From NCBI GenBank assembly GCA_002150815.3, contig NDFF03000013.1, positions 248,001 through 312,000 on the forward strand: 64,000 nt of DNA. Reading direction: 5' to 3'. Origin of the DNA: Grammothele lineata (taxonomy: Eukaryota > Basidiomycota > Agaricomycetes > Polyporales > Polyporaceae). The notes below the pieces were generated by a model that searched no databases, had not been told where the DNA came from, and worked only from the letters and a program-made list of their open reading frames with translations. A program made the position numbers and the translations under genes. Shown here in pieces: positions 45,370 through 59,200 of this stretch. Positions within the stretch are counted from its first letter, which is position 1. Each line of letters begins with the position of its first letter.

Positions 45370-45666
45370 CTTCCCCTCAAAGTTCGGTGTGCCTCCTTGC
45401 GAAGCGGTGTACATGCATATGAAGAGTTTGAGAGTGAAGAGTCGTGCGAACGTTACTTGCAGTGGTTGGGTTGAGTAGGTCAAAGGCAGACTTCCGGAAC
45501 GGGTGACATTGAGATGTGTGACGGCGTCCGTAATACACTTATGGTCAACTCTTATCTGCTGTTGACTTGATCAGTTAATTCCGTCACGCTTCTGTGACCG
45601 GTCAAGAATTTGCTTGCTGAGCAAGGCCGCACACAAGCTTGCACCCCTTCACTCCCTATCCTCCAC
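45370..45666. promoter_or_regulatory. Bidirectional promoter between COG7 and eIF3g
   Basis: Only 297 nt separate the two divergent start codons, so the genes must share this region for both promoters. No TATA is obvious; a paired TTGACT/AGTCAA-like motif occurs near 45542-45572. Confidence 0.5.
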
Positions 45667-46893
45667 AATGGCTAGCGCTACGTACGTTCCCCCTCTCTGG
45701 CCTGCAATGATGAAATGGTATGATGTTGATTGGACCTTAGTGCACCAAAAACGTCCTGGGCGGACGATGTCGATGAGCTTGGTTAGCCTGTTCATGCTCT
45801 TCCGGTCTCCGCCGTACTGCGCTGAATTTGTGCGGTATAGAGCAACCTAACAAGGTCGAAGATTTTGTGGACGAAAACGGTATCAGGACAACTATCGAGT
45901 ACACGGTCAATGATGAGGGAAAGAAAGTGAAGGTCAGTACTATAGCTGAATTCGCGATCTTGCGGCACAGTTCCTGAAATCTCTCTAGATCACTCGCAAG
46001 ATCAAACGAGTCCTGCAAAAGGCTGTTGTGGACCACTCAGTAGCGGAACGCAAAACATGGGCGAAGTTCGGTCAGGAGAAGGGTAACAAGCCTGGTCCGG
46101 ATCGTGCTACGACAACCGTCGGGGAGACTGTATCGTTGAAGCTGAGCCCGGGCAACAAGGTATGTTCTCCGATCTGGCACAGCATACATTATGCAGGCGC
46201 TCAGTTCCATGATACGTGAAGGCGAGCGCACAAGAGCAAACGGCAGAACAATCTGTCAAAGCGAATTTGGCGAAAGCAGGTGCTGGAAAGGTCGTCTGTC
46301 GTCTGTGCAAGGGTGACCACTTCACCGCAAAGTGTCCTTACAAGGACTCGCTACCCACACTGGAAGGTGCCGGTGTGTGCCTAATCTGTTTTAAGCCCGC
46401 ATTTCCCTTCCTCATCGTAACTTCCAGAGACGCCTCCATTTGGTTTGGACGATACCGGTACTCCTGCGGAGCCCGCTGCTGCTGCCCCGGCCGCAAGTAC
46501 GGGCGGAAAATACGTCCCACCGTCTATGCGTGGTGCCCGCGGGCCTGGAGAAGCGATGGGACGCCCAGGTGGCTCTCGCGACGACCTTCCTACACTCCGT
46601 GTCACGAACATCTCCGAAGATACCCAAGAGAACGACCTCCGCGATCTTTTCGGCGCATTCGGCCGCGTCGCTCGTGTATACGTCGGCCGGGATCGGGAGA
46701 CGGGTGCGGGAAAGGGTTTCGCATTCGTCAGTTTCGAAGACAAGGCGGTTGCGCAGCGTGCGATGGAGAAGATGCACGGTCGTGGTTACGACAACCTCAT
46801 CTTGAACATCCAGTGGTCACGTAAGTCCCCCTTGCTGTTGCATAGACCGGTTAGGTACTCAGTGTTGTCGCAGAACCGAGGGAACAGCGATGA
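45667..46893 (+). CDS. TIF35: Translation initiation factor eIF3 subunit G
   Basis: Seven exons (45667-45680, 45741-45781, 45841-45932, 45989-46159, 46222-46372, 46428-46820, 46874-46893) total 882 nt, giving 293 aa, close to the family length. The N-terminus reads APKTSWADDVDELEQPNK. The middle has a CCHC-like knuckle CRLCKGDHFTAKCP. The C-terminus is an RRM with RNP2 LRVTNI and RNP1 KGFAFVSF. eIF3g binds eIF3i and helps scanning and reinitiation on the 40S ribosome. The first coding exon is 14 nt and the last 20 nt. Introns are 53-62 nt. The protein ends WSQPREQR, a little beyond the RRM. Confidence 0.93.
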
Positions 46894-47947
46894 GACGTCT
46901 TGTAGGCTGTGGCATGCTGTATCAATACGTTTTTGTTGTTTGTACAGGGACCTACGCGTTCCGCCTGGAAACCACGAGTTGTTGGTTGGTACGCATGCTT
47001 CCATTTCGGCGGTTGGTTGTGAAACTTGGTGAGCGTTCTTTCTGAATAAACAGATGAAGAACGGGATTGGAGTAGCAGCTGCTCTCGGACTTATTAGACT
47101 CATGGCTTTGTAAAACTAAGAGCGGGCAGTTGCGCGTTTAAGGGTAGGTTACTCTGGACTTCGTACAGACATCCATGAGTTTTTTTGTCAGATTCATGGT
47201 CGTTTGGAAGTAGGGTCAACGAACGCTTGCCTTGTGCTCGTTTCCGGTGCCAATCGTCTCGCGCGCGCGCGTTGCTCCTCTGCCAGTGACCAAACACAGA
47301 CCTAGTCAAGCTTCTGCCATATCGTCATCTGGTGAGTATGATCTCGGAGAATTATAAAGAGTGCGCCCATGCATACATTACCTCCCATGATAGATACAAA
47401 GAAATACACGCGCTCATGGCGCGGGAAACATGCTGTCATGCCTGCGGCCGCCCTGTGCTCATCCATGCGGGGCTATGATGACATTGCAGGGAAGCCATCA
47501 GAAGTAGGTTCGGTAAACCTTCGCCCCTCCGAAGCCGCCTCTCATCGTCCAACCGCAAGCACAGGGCCATGTCCGCCCAGTGCGGCCCGCAGTCGGTGTG
47601 GTTTGAAAGCCGCCCATGAATCGGTTATCGCCGGCTTTTATATCCATATTCAGCTGCCGCCACAGCCTTGCAACTCGTTCTTAGCACCGTCCGGCTACCA
47701 CACAGACGTGTCTCTCCAGCCTTGCTCCAGCCGCTAGAATCGGGGGCATGTCTAATCCCGATCTATCAGTGAGGTGCAGGCGGATTCCTCGGGCTTCTAG
47801 ATCATCTATGAACGATTATATCCAGAAGAGCAGAAGTGGTGGCAATAAGTCTCGAGGCGCGGCGGCTGCGACGGCGACATGATACATATATAGGCCTCTG
47901 TTCAACCTCGCCTTGCCGCTTCTCAACGTTTCAAATCCTCCATACAC
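46894..47947. other. Intergenic, no supported gene
   Basis: Contains a plus-strand TATA-like TTTTATATCC (about 47636-47645) followed by a 44-codon ATG frame at 47748, too short and featureless to call. The right end is the promoter of the seven-helix gene, with TATATA at about 47887. Confidence 0.4.
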
Positions 47948-49465
47948 ATGACCGGCTCTGTTTTTCAACACTCATATTATGCCGTGAATTTCATCAACGC
48001 CGTGCTATACGGTGAGTGCGTTATGCGTCTTTGATATGCTATGGGCCGTACCGTCATGTCAGTATTCACGTTTACTCTTGTAATGCGTCTACAGGCATGG
48101 TGCTGGTACTGTATTGGAAACTTATCACCACCCTGTGGGGGATCCGCAAGCGCACAACTATGGATGTGTTCCTTATGGCTTTCAGCACCATCCTCCTCAT
48201 CCTCAACACTGTCTTCTGGGTGTCGCAAGTGTACTTCGGGGACCTCATGTGGATTGTCCACCACGACTTTCCTGGTGGAAGCGACGCATACTGGTCGAAG
48301 TACTCCTCTGTGTGGTATCAGACATGGGGCATGGCTGCTTCTGTCGTGAGCAATTTGATGAGTGACGCACTACTTGTAAGCGATCCCTTCTTGCGCGAGC
48401 CACTTGTAGTACTGACGACATGCGCTGGCTTACAGACATATCGCTGTTATGTGATCTGGAATAGTCGTCGAGCAATCGTTCTGCCCCTCATATTGTGGTT
48501 CGCATCGCTATGTGCGCCTTCCCACTCATCCAGTCATTTTGATTGTTCTAACATTCCTCTAGGCTTTGGCGTAGGATTGCTTTATGCCTCCGGTCGTCCC
48601 AGTGGTGACTACTTCGCCGGCCTCGCAACTGTCTTCGTTAACGCTTACACCGGGTGTACCTTCGCTTTCAACGTGCTCGTCACCTCCCTCATCTGTACCC
48701 GCATCGTGCTCGTGAGCCGCGCAATGCAACGCTCGGGCTGCTATGCGTCCGAGGGCCACGTCTACACAGGCGCGGTATCGATCGTCATCGAGAGTGCGCT
48801 GCCGTTCACTCTCTTCAGCTTGGTGTATCTTATCACCTACGCGCTTGGAAGCGACGTCGCTTACGCGTTCTCGTTCTACGCTATGTTTACCGTGCGTAGT
48901 TTCTCCGTTACTAGCCCTTCTTTCCCTCGCTGAAGAGCTGGCGCCGCAGTGCATTTCCCCGCTTATGATCGCCCTCCGCGTGCTCTCGCGACGCGCATGG
49001 ACACGAGAGTCTGGGACATTATTCACTACTACGATCAGTTACCGTGGTCAGACGGACTACGCTACCGCAGGGGATGCCGTCCACGACTACTGCGGGCATA
49101 ACAGCGCTAGCCCCGCCCACACGGCAACGCGCACCGACGACAGCGACGACGGCTTGCAGCTCATGGGCGAGATGCAGACGCCCCGCGACTTCGCCCTTCC
49201 CCAGCCCTCCTTACCCTCTCCGGTTCTGTTAGCATCCATAGTGGGTGCGGAGGAGGGCCAGGCGATCCGTACGCAAGCCCCAGCAAAAAACCCAATGAGG
49301 AGAATGTGGGACTCTACAAGACCGGCCATACAAGGCATCAAGATCCCTTTTCGTAAAGCGGGCCAGGACTCCAATAGGCTGTTGGCTATGACTGGCCCAC
49401 CGGACATAGTGGGGAAGGGGTGGCAGCTCGGAGAGGCGGATACAGTGGGAAAGCTACCAATGTGA
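47948..49465 (+). CDS. Seven-helix integral membrane protein of basidiomycete type
   Basis: Five exons (47948-48011, 48095-48375, 48436-48511, 48563-48891, 48950-49465) total 1266 nt, giving 421 aa. About seven hydrophobic helices can be read: SYYAVNFINAVLY-GMVLVLYW, DVFLMAFSTILLILNTVFWV, SSVWYQTWGMAASVVSNLM, AIVLPLILWFAS-LCFGVGLL, FAGLATVFVNAYTGCTFAFN, IESALPFTLFSLVYLITYAL and AYAFSFYAMFT-CISPLMIA. A conserved TYRCYVIWNSRR loop and a soluble C-terminal tail of about 150 residues follow. This family is common in Agaricomycetes and receptor-like, but its function is unknown. The last acceptor could also be 48938, adding four residues. A TATATA about 60 nt upstream supports the start. Confidence 0.8.
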
Positions 49466-49667
49466 TTGCGGGTTTGATGGGTTTGTAGAGAACGGGCGTA
49501 ACGTACTGTTCCTTCTGTCAGATCTGTAGCTGTTACCTGAAGTTTTACTACCTCGTCTGCTTGTACCAACTTACCAAAGTTTGATCCTCGACTTGTATTG
49601 CGGCTGATACACTCGTTGGCTTTCTTCTGATGAGATTACGAGGGTCAATAAGTGGGTACCCTCTGTT

Positions 49668-49750
49668 GGCGCTATAGTGTAGTGGTTATCACTTGGGATT
49701 CTGACTTTGTCTACTTTCCCAAAACCCAGGTTCGAGCCCTGGTAGTGCCT
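49668..49750 (+). tRNA. tRNA-Gln (anticodon CTG), with 11-nt intron
   Basis: Same mature sequence as the gene at 35960 except for one acceptor-stem base (TAGTGCC instead of TAGCGCC), which makes a G-U pair. The anticodon CTG is at 49701-49703. The intron CTTTGTCTACT (49705-49715) differs in length and sequence from the 8-nt intron of the other copy. Boxes A and B are intact. Confidence 0.92.
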
Positions 49751-50607
49751 GCACGTGACGGATATACGTTTTGAACGCCTTCAAAATGATCCATTTTCGC
49801 CGTGTGCCAGGACTACGCCTGGGTGCATCGAAAAGGTTCCGAATTTCGCGCCGGATGTTGAACGCACTATGATACAATTGAGCGGATAGAGATATACTAC
49901 TACGACTAACAAGCATAGCACACCTCCCAGTGTAGCCGACAACAGACTGTCCCACAATTTCCTAAAAGCAAACGGACCGGAAAGCATGACAGTGAGCGTG
50001 GAGGCGTGTCGTGAGTGCTGTATGTAGGCACATGCATAATGAGGGTATGGACGAAAACAGGAATGTTACCGGATAGCAGGGAAAGGAGACTCTGGACGAG
50101 AACGCGGGATGTAAAGAAAAGACTCCATGTTCCGCGACCGATCGGAACCGATACGAGCCCCCAACACTCTCCAGGGTCCGATACGGGTGTTCCTGAGGGG
50201 CGGACGGGCGATGTGGGCGGGGAAGCGTGACGGGTCATAGCAATGTGGGGGACCGCGCGAGGGCGGCCGTCCAGTGTCGCATCATCATCATTAGGTCGGC
50301 AGGCGCATAGATACCGTGCGCCGCCGCAGGGTATAAAGTACGCTAGAGGTGACCGTGGGACGGAGAAAAGAAGGCCTGGACGGGACGCTGGGAGCGTGCG
50401 CTGGCGGCAGGAAAATGCGGGTCGAGTTGGCGGACATAAGGATTGCGGGGGGCATGACCAATCGTGCATAGCGCATGGGCGGATCAGGCAGGCGGAAGGA
50501 GGCTCGAGCTGCAGGATCGGACGAGGTCGCGTGCATAGTTTAGCTTTGCGGGGCCGCCATCAGTGGGGTACAACGTAACGCTCACCGAAAACGAGAGCCG
50601 CCTTCGT
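49751..50607. other. Intergenic, no supported gene
   Basis: Contains an isolated plus-strand GGGTATAAAGTA (about 50330-50341) with no credible frame after it. The rest is 3' flank of the ubiquitin-fold gene. No other feature is seen. Confidence 0.45.
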
Positions 50608-51471
50608 TCAGCAAATGACGCATGAGCAGCATCCCGCGCTCTCCTCCTCAACATGCTCTCCAGGCGCGCCCGACGTCGACGTGACGGTCCGCCTCTTCTT
50701 CTTCGGCTCCTCCGACGGGGGCGCGTAGGCGCGGATAGAGAGGTGGACTATTGTTGACGAGGGCGCTGCCGAGGGCAGTTGCGTGGGGAACGACAGCTCT
50801 GCGCGCACAAAAGCCTTCAATCACCCGCGCAGGCACCACCAGCAGACGTTTCAGACTTACTGTCAAGCGCATCGTCATCTTGGAGTATTTTGCCCAGATA
50901 CAGGATCCGGAGGTATGAGGGCGCTGGCGGTCGGTCGTCCTGCCAGTCTGCAGCCAGGTGTCAGACTGCCGCTCATGACCGTCATGAGAACATCGGAGTA
51001 TCGCACCGCTCGCCGCCGTGGAACACGCGAGCGATCACGAAGAATACGGTGGTGGAAAGACTCACCACTTGGCCAGGCATTCCATACGAGCTCCTTCACC
51101 CTGCCTACTGTCGTCTCCGGCTCAAAGCTCATCGTCCTTCTCCGTCCCGAGACCAGCAAGAAGGTCAGAGAAACTTGTGGGGTTTGCGGAATGGCGTCTC
51201 CTGCCGCCGCGGGCTGTGCGTCGTCATCCATCTCCTCGTCCACCTCTCCTGCAAAGTCTGGCCGCGGGGTGTTTGCGCCGGTGCCGCCGGAGAAGTCTAC
51301 GCGGGTGTAGGAGGTACGGGCAGAGGGGCAGAGGGGCGAGAAGGTGTCGAAGCGGGCGTGGAGGGCGTTTTCTAGGGATCCGGTGCGGGGAAGCGGGGAT
51401 GAGACCGGGGGGAGCTGCGGGTCGGGGGCCGTATGCGAGGCGGGTGGTGATGGCGGCCGCGGCTCGCTCAT
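50608..51471 (-). CDS. Membrane-anchored ubiquitin-fold protein (UBL3/MUB-like)
   Basis: Three exons (51471-51066, 50947-50861, 50798-50608) total 684 nt, giving 227 aa. A disordered Pro-rich N-terminus of about 95 residues precedes a ubiquitin-like fold: VSLTFLLVSGRRRTMSFEP, TTVGRVKELVWNAWPSDWQ, PAPSYLRILYLGKILQDDDA and SSTIVHLSIRAYAPP. These match UBL3/MUB at both splice joins. A basic KKKRR patch is followed by the C-terminus SAGCCSCVIC. The last four residues form a CaaX box (Cys-Val-Ile-Cys) with extra cysteines that could be palmitoylated, so the protein should be prenylated and held at a membrane rather than conjugated. Animal UBL3 sorts proteins into vesicles and plant MUBs bind E2 enzymes; the fungal role is unknown. 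Confidence 0.9.
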
Positions 51472-51925
51472 GAGGGTGAAGAAAGACGGGTGGAAGCGTG
51501 GGTGACGAGGCGAAGGCGGAGGTATATATGGCGGAGCAATTAAACGAGGACGTGGGAGGGTTCGCGTGGCGTGCGCGCGCCGATCAGCGAGAAGGTGCGG
51601 GAGGTCGGTGTGCGGAGTTCTAGGTGCGTGGAGAAGAGGAGGAGAGCTGTATGGATGGGGGTCAGATGGGAGGACGGGGGTGTTTGAGAAGACGTGTTGG
51701 CGTACTGGACGCTGGCGAGGACGTGGTGGAGTGGAAATCAGGCTGAAGTGGGGAGGCGTTCGTGTGACCTGGTTCCCCGCTTCGGCAATCTGGCCCTGAC
51801 CGGAGGTGAGTACTATGACGATGGCTGCTGCGAGTTGCGGGGAGCGGTGCGCGGCGGAAAGGCGGGGAGAGGGAGGACGGACTGAGAGTAGACGGGCTGA
51901 GGCAAGGACCGACGGTGGTTATATA
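51472..51925 (-). promoter_or_regulatory. Pyrimidine-rich, ATG-free leader/promoter of the ubiquitin-fold gene
   Basis: On the minus strand a TATATA lies about 50 nt upstream of the start (51523-51528) and a second TATA-like CTATATAACC at about 51918-51926. No ATG occurs on the minus strand anywhere between the distal TATA and the start codon, and the strand is C/T-rich. This fits a long 5' leader from an upstream start site, in addition to the proximal TATA. Confidence 0.35.
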
Positions 51926-53373
51926 GGAGCTGCAACGGTGCTGCAAAGGGTCTCTGGCGTTCCAGAGGAGCGAATGAGCAAAGGCTCACAGTACCCGATC
52001 TGGACACGGGCGTCTGCTTCCCCGCGTTCCTCGATCACGATGTGGACTTGTTCCGGCGGTCGAGGCCGTCGCCGCCCGCAGCTCGACCGCGCCCTCCGTT
52101 CCGGGCCCTTCGTCTCTCCTCTTCCTTCGCTCCTAAAGGGCCCGGTACGTCCGAGAGGCCCCGAGTCTATTCGATTTTCGACTCAACTATTCCTCGTCGC
52201 CCGTCGGTTCTTGCGTCACACCGTGATCACCTGTCGACCGGCAGATGACGCTCTCTCATCTTCCACTCCGTTCGCGGCTGTATCAGAATACATCCGCCCC
52301 ACGGCCTGCGTTCCGACCTCCATCGCGTTCCACATTTATCTGCCTCATCGCGCCCGCAGAAGCACTGATGGCATTTCCAAGACGCTGTCATTGTAGAGGG
52401 TTGTAAGCAGGAGCCCGGATTCCGGAATGTGGATGCCAGCCGCTTAGATCGCACGCGTCTGGCGCATGCTCGCTTGTCGCTTGTCGCGACTTCCTGCAGT
52501 TAACGTATATGACATGTAGTCCCTGGCAGAGTCTCAGTTTCTCTCCGAACCATCTTGTCTTTCACCCCCCTTCTGGCATTCCGGTCACTTGTACGTATAG
52601 AAGATGCAACTTCTCCCCCGCAATCCGTAGGAGCGAACTTCTTCGTCAATTATCGGCATTCATGCGAGAACAGGGAGCACACCCCATGCTCAAGTACTTA
52701 CGTCCCTACCAACGCAAGCAGGCCCTCCCTAACCCCGCATGGAATATAGCTCTCGGATCCGCCCAGGCCAACGCGGCTGCAGAGATGATTCGGTGGGATG
52801 CCCGCAGAACACCTCAGAACGCGCACGTTCTTGCTCAGTCATAGCCCTCCCGGTCACGATCCCGCTTTCGTGAGCACCCCGCCGTCGCGCGGCACGGGCT
52901 CTCGCGCGTAAGCTCTCGCAGGCCCCCGGAGTGTACACATTACGCTCGCAAGGCATGCTGACCGTTTCCTGACTACCTGTGAGGCGCAACGGTGGGTGCG
53001 CGCTGGCATATTCGGCGAATACGCCCCCGCGCGGGCTCGCGCAACACGGAAAAAGGTGCCGCATCGAGTCTAATGGCGCCCTCGCTGCGACGCGCGTGTC
53101 CTCCGCGCCCGCCCGCCTGCGAATGACCTCCCGAGCGTTGAGGGAGCCAGGGGAGGTGCCGGCCCTAAGGAGTTCGGCGAGAGGCAGGAGAGCGTTCGCC
53201 CGGAGACGGTGAGCGTGAGGGTCCGGCGGAGTGGTTCGCACGCGTGATCGCGATAGGATCACTCACGGCCATGACGCCTGCGCTGCCCAAGGTTATAAGG
53301 CTCCTCCTCCCAAGGCCTTGACGACTATCTCCTCCCTCTTTGCGCCAGCCTCTTTTCTTCTACATCACTCACC
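51926..53373. other. Intergenic, no supported gene
   Basis: Divergent space between the ubiquitin-fold gene and PGI1. GC-rich frames without domains. A TATAAG at about 53293, about 80 nt before the PGI1 ATG, with pyrimidine-rich sequence after it, is the likely PGI1 core promoter. Confidence 0.45.
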
Positions 53374-55496
<2,123 letters not shown>

Positions 55497-56133
55497 ACCC
55501 GACTCGGGTGCGATCGACTCGTATCGATACTATTTGACCGCTGCTGCTGCCGCTACGAGCACGTTTGCGGGAAGGAACGAGAAAAAGGGGTGGTAAGCTT
55601 GAAGCAGTGTATCGCTAAGTGTAACAATTCATCCGCCGATTATGCTCGAGCCTCAGCAGTCAGCACGTCCCTCTCCGATAAGTATGAGATCGGCATGGTT
55701 TCTACCCTTCGCGGGCTGTGTTCAGATAACCATGGCCTGATTAGATGGTCGATCGTCCGCGGCGGCCGCGCTGGCTGGCTGCCGCTCGGGCCGCGAGAGC
55801 GTTATCTTCGTTGGGAGTCTGTCGGCCGGCTTCCAGTCGGAGTTGACCTGGATCTGGCGGACGGAACGCCTGCTACAGAAACGATAGACTGCAATGCGCG
55901 CATAACGCCCTCTCTCTAAGCTGCGGCGCAGACGTGCATGTGCTACATTGAGTTACTGCTGTGGCCGTTGAGAGTATATGAACGACAGCGCGGACTGCAC
56001 TGCGGGCTACGTGATAGTCGTTCCCCTCAATCAGCCTTTGCGTAGTATCTAAGCGCCCGCTCAACAAGTGGGCAATAGCGCGCCACGCCCCCTGGGGAGT
56101 CATTTCATGCTATCTTCAATGCGTTCTCACAGC
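55497..56133. other. Intergenic, no supported gene
   Basis: 3' flank of PGI1 and upstream region of the amine oxidase. Apparent frames lack domains. Confidence 0.5.
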
Positions 56134-56141
56134 TTATATAG
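56134..56141 (+). promoter_or_regulatory. TATA box of the amine oxidase gene
   Basis: TTATATAG lies about 90 nt upstream of the ATG at 56229 but only about 20 nt before the in-frame ATG at 56157. Transcription would normally start beyond the latter, which favours 56229 as the start codon. Confidence 0.45.
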
Positions 56142-56228
56142 CCCACATAATCCAGGATGCGTCGCTCTTCCGCACGGACGTGCTCTGCATTGATCCAACA
56201 CAAAACACTCGCAGCGCAGGGGATCAGC

Positions 56229-59200
56229 ATGGCTCCCGCAGGCTACCAGCCGCTCAAGGCGACCGATCCTGAGCTCGACGGCTCGCTGGACCTCTCGACT
56301 ACTCCTCGCCGCACGCGCTCTCGTCGTTTCCTCCTCACCACTCTTGCGATCCTCGGCGTCGTCGGCATCTCCGCCTTCTACACGCTCGGCGGTGCCCCAA
56401 ACGCCCGCTACGCCGCCGAGCACGCCTCTGTGCTGGACGGGTCGGACGGCCCGGAGCGGCTCCAAAAGTGCCCGAGCGGGCTCCCGCCGCAGGCGCGCCC
56501 GCCGGCCCCGGTGAACCCCTTCGCGTCGCTGACTGTGCCCGAGACGACGGCGATCCACGCGTGGGTGTCCGCGCCCGAGCGCGCGCTGAACCTCACCGCG
56601 GGCGACAAGGCGTGGATCTCGGACAACTTCATCTACCGCATCGAGGCCTACCGCCCGCCGAAGCGCGAGGCCGTCGCATACCTCGACAACCCGCAGGCAC
56701 ACCCGGCACCCCCTCGGTTCGCGCACGTCGTCGTTCACCACGGCGCGTCAGCGGAGCCGTATGTTGGCGACTACCTTGTCGGTCCCCTCCCGGTCAGCCC
56801 GGAGACGACGATGCGCCCGCTGAAGGAGATCTACCACATCGACCCCATTCCGTACAACGCGCGCGGGTTCGCGTCGGCCAACGAGCTTGCGCCGCTCTTG
56901 CTCAAGATCATGCCCAACATCACGGAGGCCACGGAGGTCAGTTCCTTTCGCCCTTCTCTGAACCGTTTCCCATCTTGACGATACATATGTTTTGCAGGAG
57001 CTTTTTGGTGGTATCGTGCGCGGTCTGCCGAACGACACCATGGTCGGAGGCGCGGTTGCGCCGTTCAGCTTCGACGGTTCCTTCCGTCGCGGCTGGGTCA
57101 ACTGGCGCAAGAACCTTCCCGGCCCGTGGCTGCACCCCGTCAACTTCTTCCAGTATGTCGACTTCAGCGGAACGGACCCCACGCACTGGAAGGTGCTCAA
57201 GGTGCGTCCCCCTTCCATGCGATCGCCTCTATGTAACGATCTCTGACCGTACGATCCTCGTCCGTTAGGTCGTGTACAATCACCAAGTCTTTGATTCCGT
57301 TGATGACTTCATGGCCGCATTCCGCAACGGCACGCTCAAGCGCCTCCCTGAGCGGCCGGACCAGGACCCCGCCGCGGGCGACTGGAGTACGCGCAAGCGG
57401 CCGGAGTCTGCGCAGCGCGACCTCGACCACCTTCCCGGACCGCGCTCGGTGTCGTTTGGTGGTCTGCGCTTCCGCGTCGACCAGGCGACGCAGTACGTGA
57501 GCTGGATGGGCTGGGGGATGTACTTCGGTTTCGACCGCGACATGGGCATGAGCTTGTGGGACATTCGTTTCAGGGGCGAGCGGATCATCTACGAGGTGAG
57601 TGCTCTTTCTGTGTTGCCTAGTTCTCTAATGTTGATCACTTTCCGCGCTCAGCTCTCGCCGCAGGAGGCGATCGCTCAGTACGGTGAGCATATGATCCTC
57701 AGGCCTACGCGTGTCGCCCGCGTGCTGATGCTCATGTTATCTCGCAGCTGGTAACGACCCGATGCAGACGTCGACCGCATGGCTGGACCGCTACTTCGGC
57801 ATGGTGAGTTTCTCCATAATCATATGCTGCGTAGTACTGACATCTGCCGTAGGGCTCGTCTGTGCGCGATATGATTCCTGGGTACGATTGCCCGCACGAG
57901 GCAGTTTACCTCCCTGCGACGACGCACAACTACGAGGGCAGCATCACGCGTGACCGCGCAATCTGTGTCTTCGAGCACGATGCCGGCCGCCCGATCACGC
58001 GTCACACCGGTTACATGAAGGGCGAGTTCGGTGCGACCAAGGGCTACCAGCTTATCGTGCGGAGTATCTCGACCGTTGGAAAGTACGTCTTCTTCTTTGT
58101 TTGCGACACCCTGGGGCGGAAGTTTGACGGTTCGGGGGCAGCTACGACTACCTCTTCGACTACATCTTCCAGATCGACGGTACCATCGAGGTCCGTCTCT
58201 CTGCTTCCGGCTACTTGCAAGGTGGCTACTGGGAGGCCGCCCAGGAGGGCTACGGCACCGCGATCCGCGAAACGACTATGGGTTCTCTTCATGACCACGT
58301 TATCAACTACAAGGTACGTCGTTTGTGCGCGTATTCGACTCCAAATGTTTATCTCTTATACAGGTTGACCTCGACGTTGTAGGCGAGGAGAACTCGCTGC
58401 TCTTCACGAGCACTGCGACGGAGGTCATCGAGCAACCGTGGTTCGAGGACGACTGGGGCAAGGAGGTCATGCAACAGAAGATCTCGAAGAAGTACATTGA
58501 GAACGAGGACGACGCACTCCTGAAGTACCCGCTCAACCTTCAGGGTGGTTACTCCCTCGTTAACAAGGAAGCGCGCAACCGGTGGGGCATCCCGCGCGGT
58601 TACGCCATTCACCCCGGTTACTCGCCTGCCCACAACGTGAGATCCATTTTCCGTCGCTCACTTCGAACGCGTTCTAACAGTTCCACATCTAGACCGTCGT
58701 CGGCTCGAAACGTTTGTTGAACAACGCCAACTGGGCGCGTTACAACCTTGCCGTCTCCCGGCGTAAGGACACCGAGCCCTACTCGTCCTCGCAGTGGAAC
58801 CTGAACCTGCCCGGAACCCCCGCGGTTGACTTCCACCGCTTCTTCGATGGCGAGAACCTCACCCAGGCGGACCTAGTGGCGTGGGTCAACATCGGCATGC
58901 ACCACCTGCCCCAAGCCGAAGACTCGCCGAACACCCGTACGAACCTTGCCGCGTCCTCGTTCTTCGTCACGCCGCTCAACTACTTCGACTACGACGTCTC
59001 GATCGAGTCCACGAACTCGATCCTCCTCACCGAGCCTGCCGTGCCTGGCCAGCCGTGGAACTACGAGGAATACGGCGTGTCGCAGACGCACTGCATCCCC
59101 GACCCCGTTCCGCCGTTCGAGTACATCGGCGTGAAGACGTACGGGCTCGACGGGAAGAAGGCACCGCCGGCAACGGCGGAGGAGATGCGCAAGAGCGCGG

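Noticed and set aside
49906..50578. Overlapping frames on both strands around 50.2 kb and an isolated TATAAA
   Set aside because: No frame after the TATA has a domain or a plausible splice structure.
51806..52396. 196-codon plus-strand frame upstream of PGI1
   Set aside because: Does not begin with ATG, is low-complexity, and lies in the divergent promoter region; a strong GTGAGT at its start looks fortuitous.
56157..56228. Upstream in-frame ATG of the amine oxidase as the start
   Set aside because: It lies only about 20 nt after the TATA box, so it is probably not in the mRNA; kept as an alternative.
57853..57960. T-T-H-N-Y-E-G in the amine oxidase as the cofactor tyrosine
   Set aside because: The Asn-Tyr-acid pattern fits, but it lies only 32 residues after the catalytic Asp. 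The family spacing (about 83) and context place the cofactor tyrosine in VGNYDY at residue 520.
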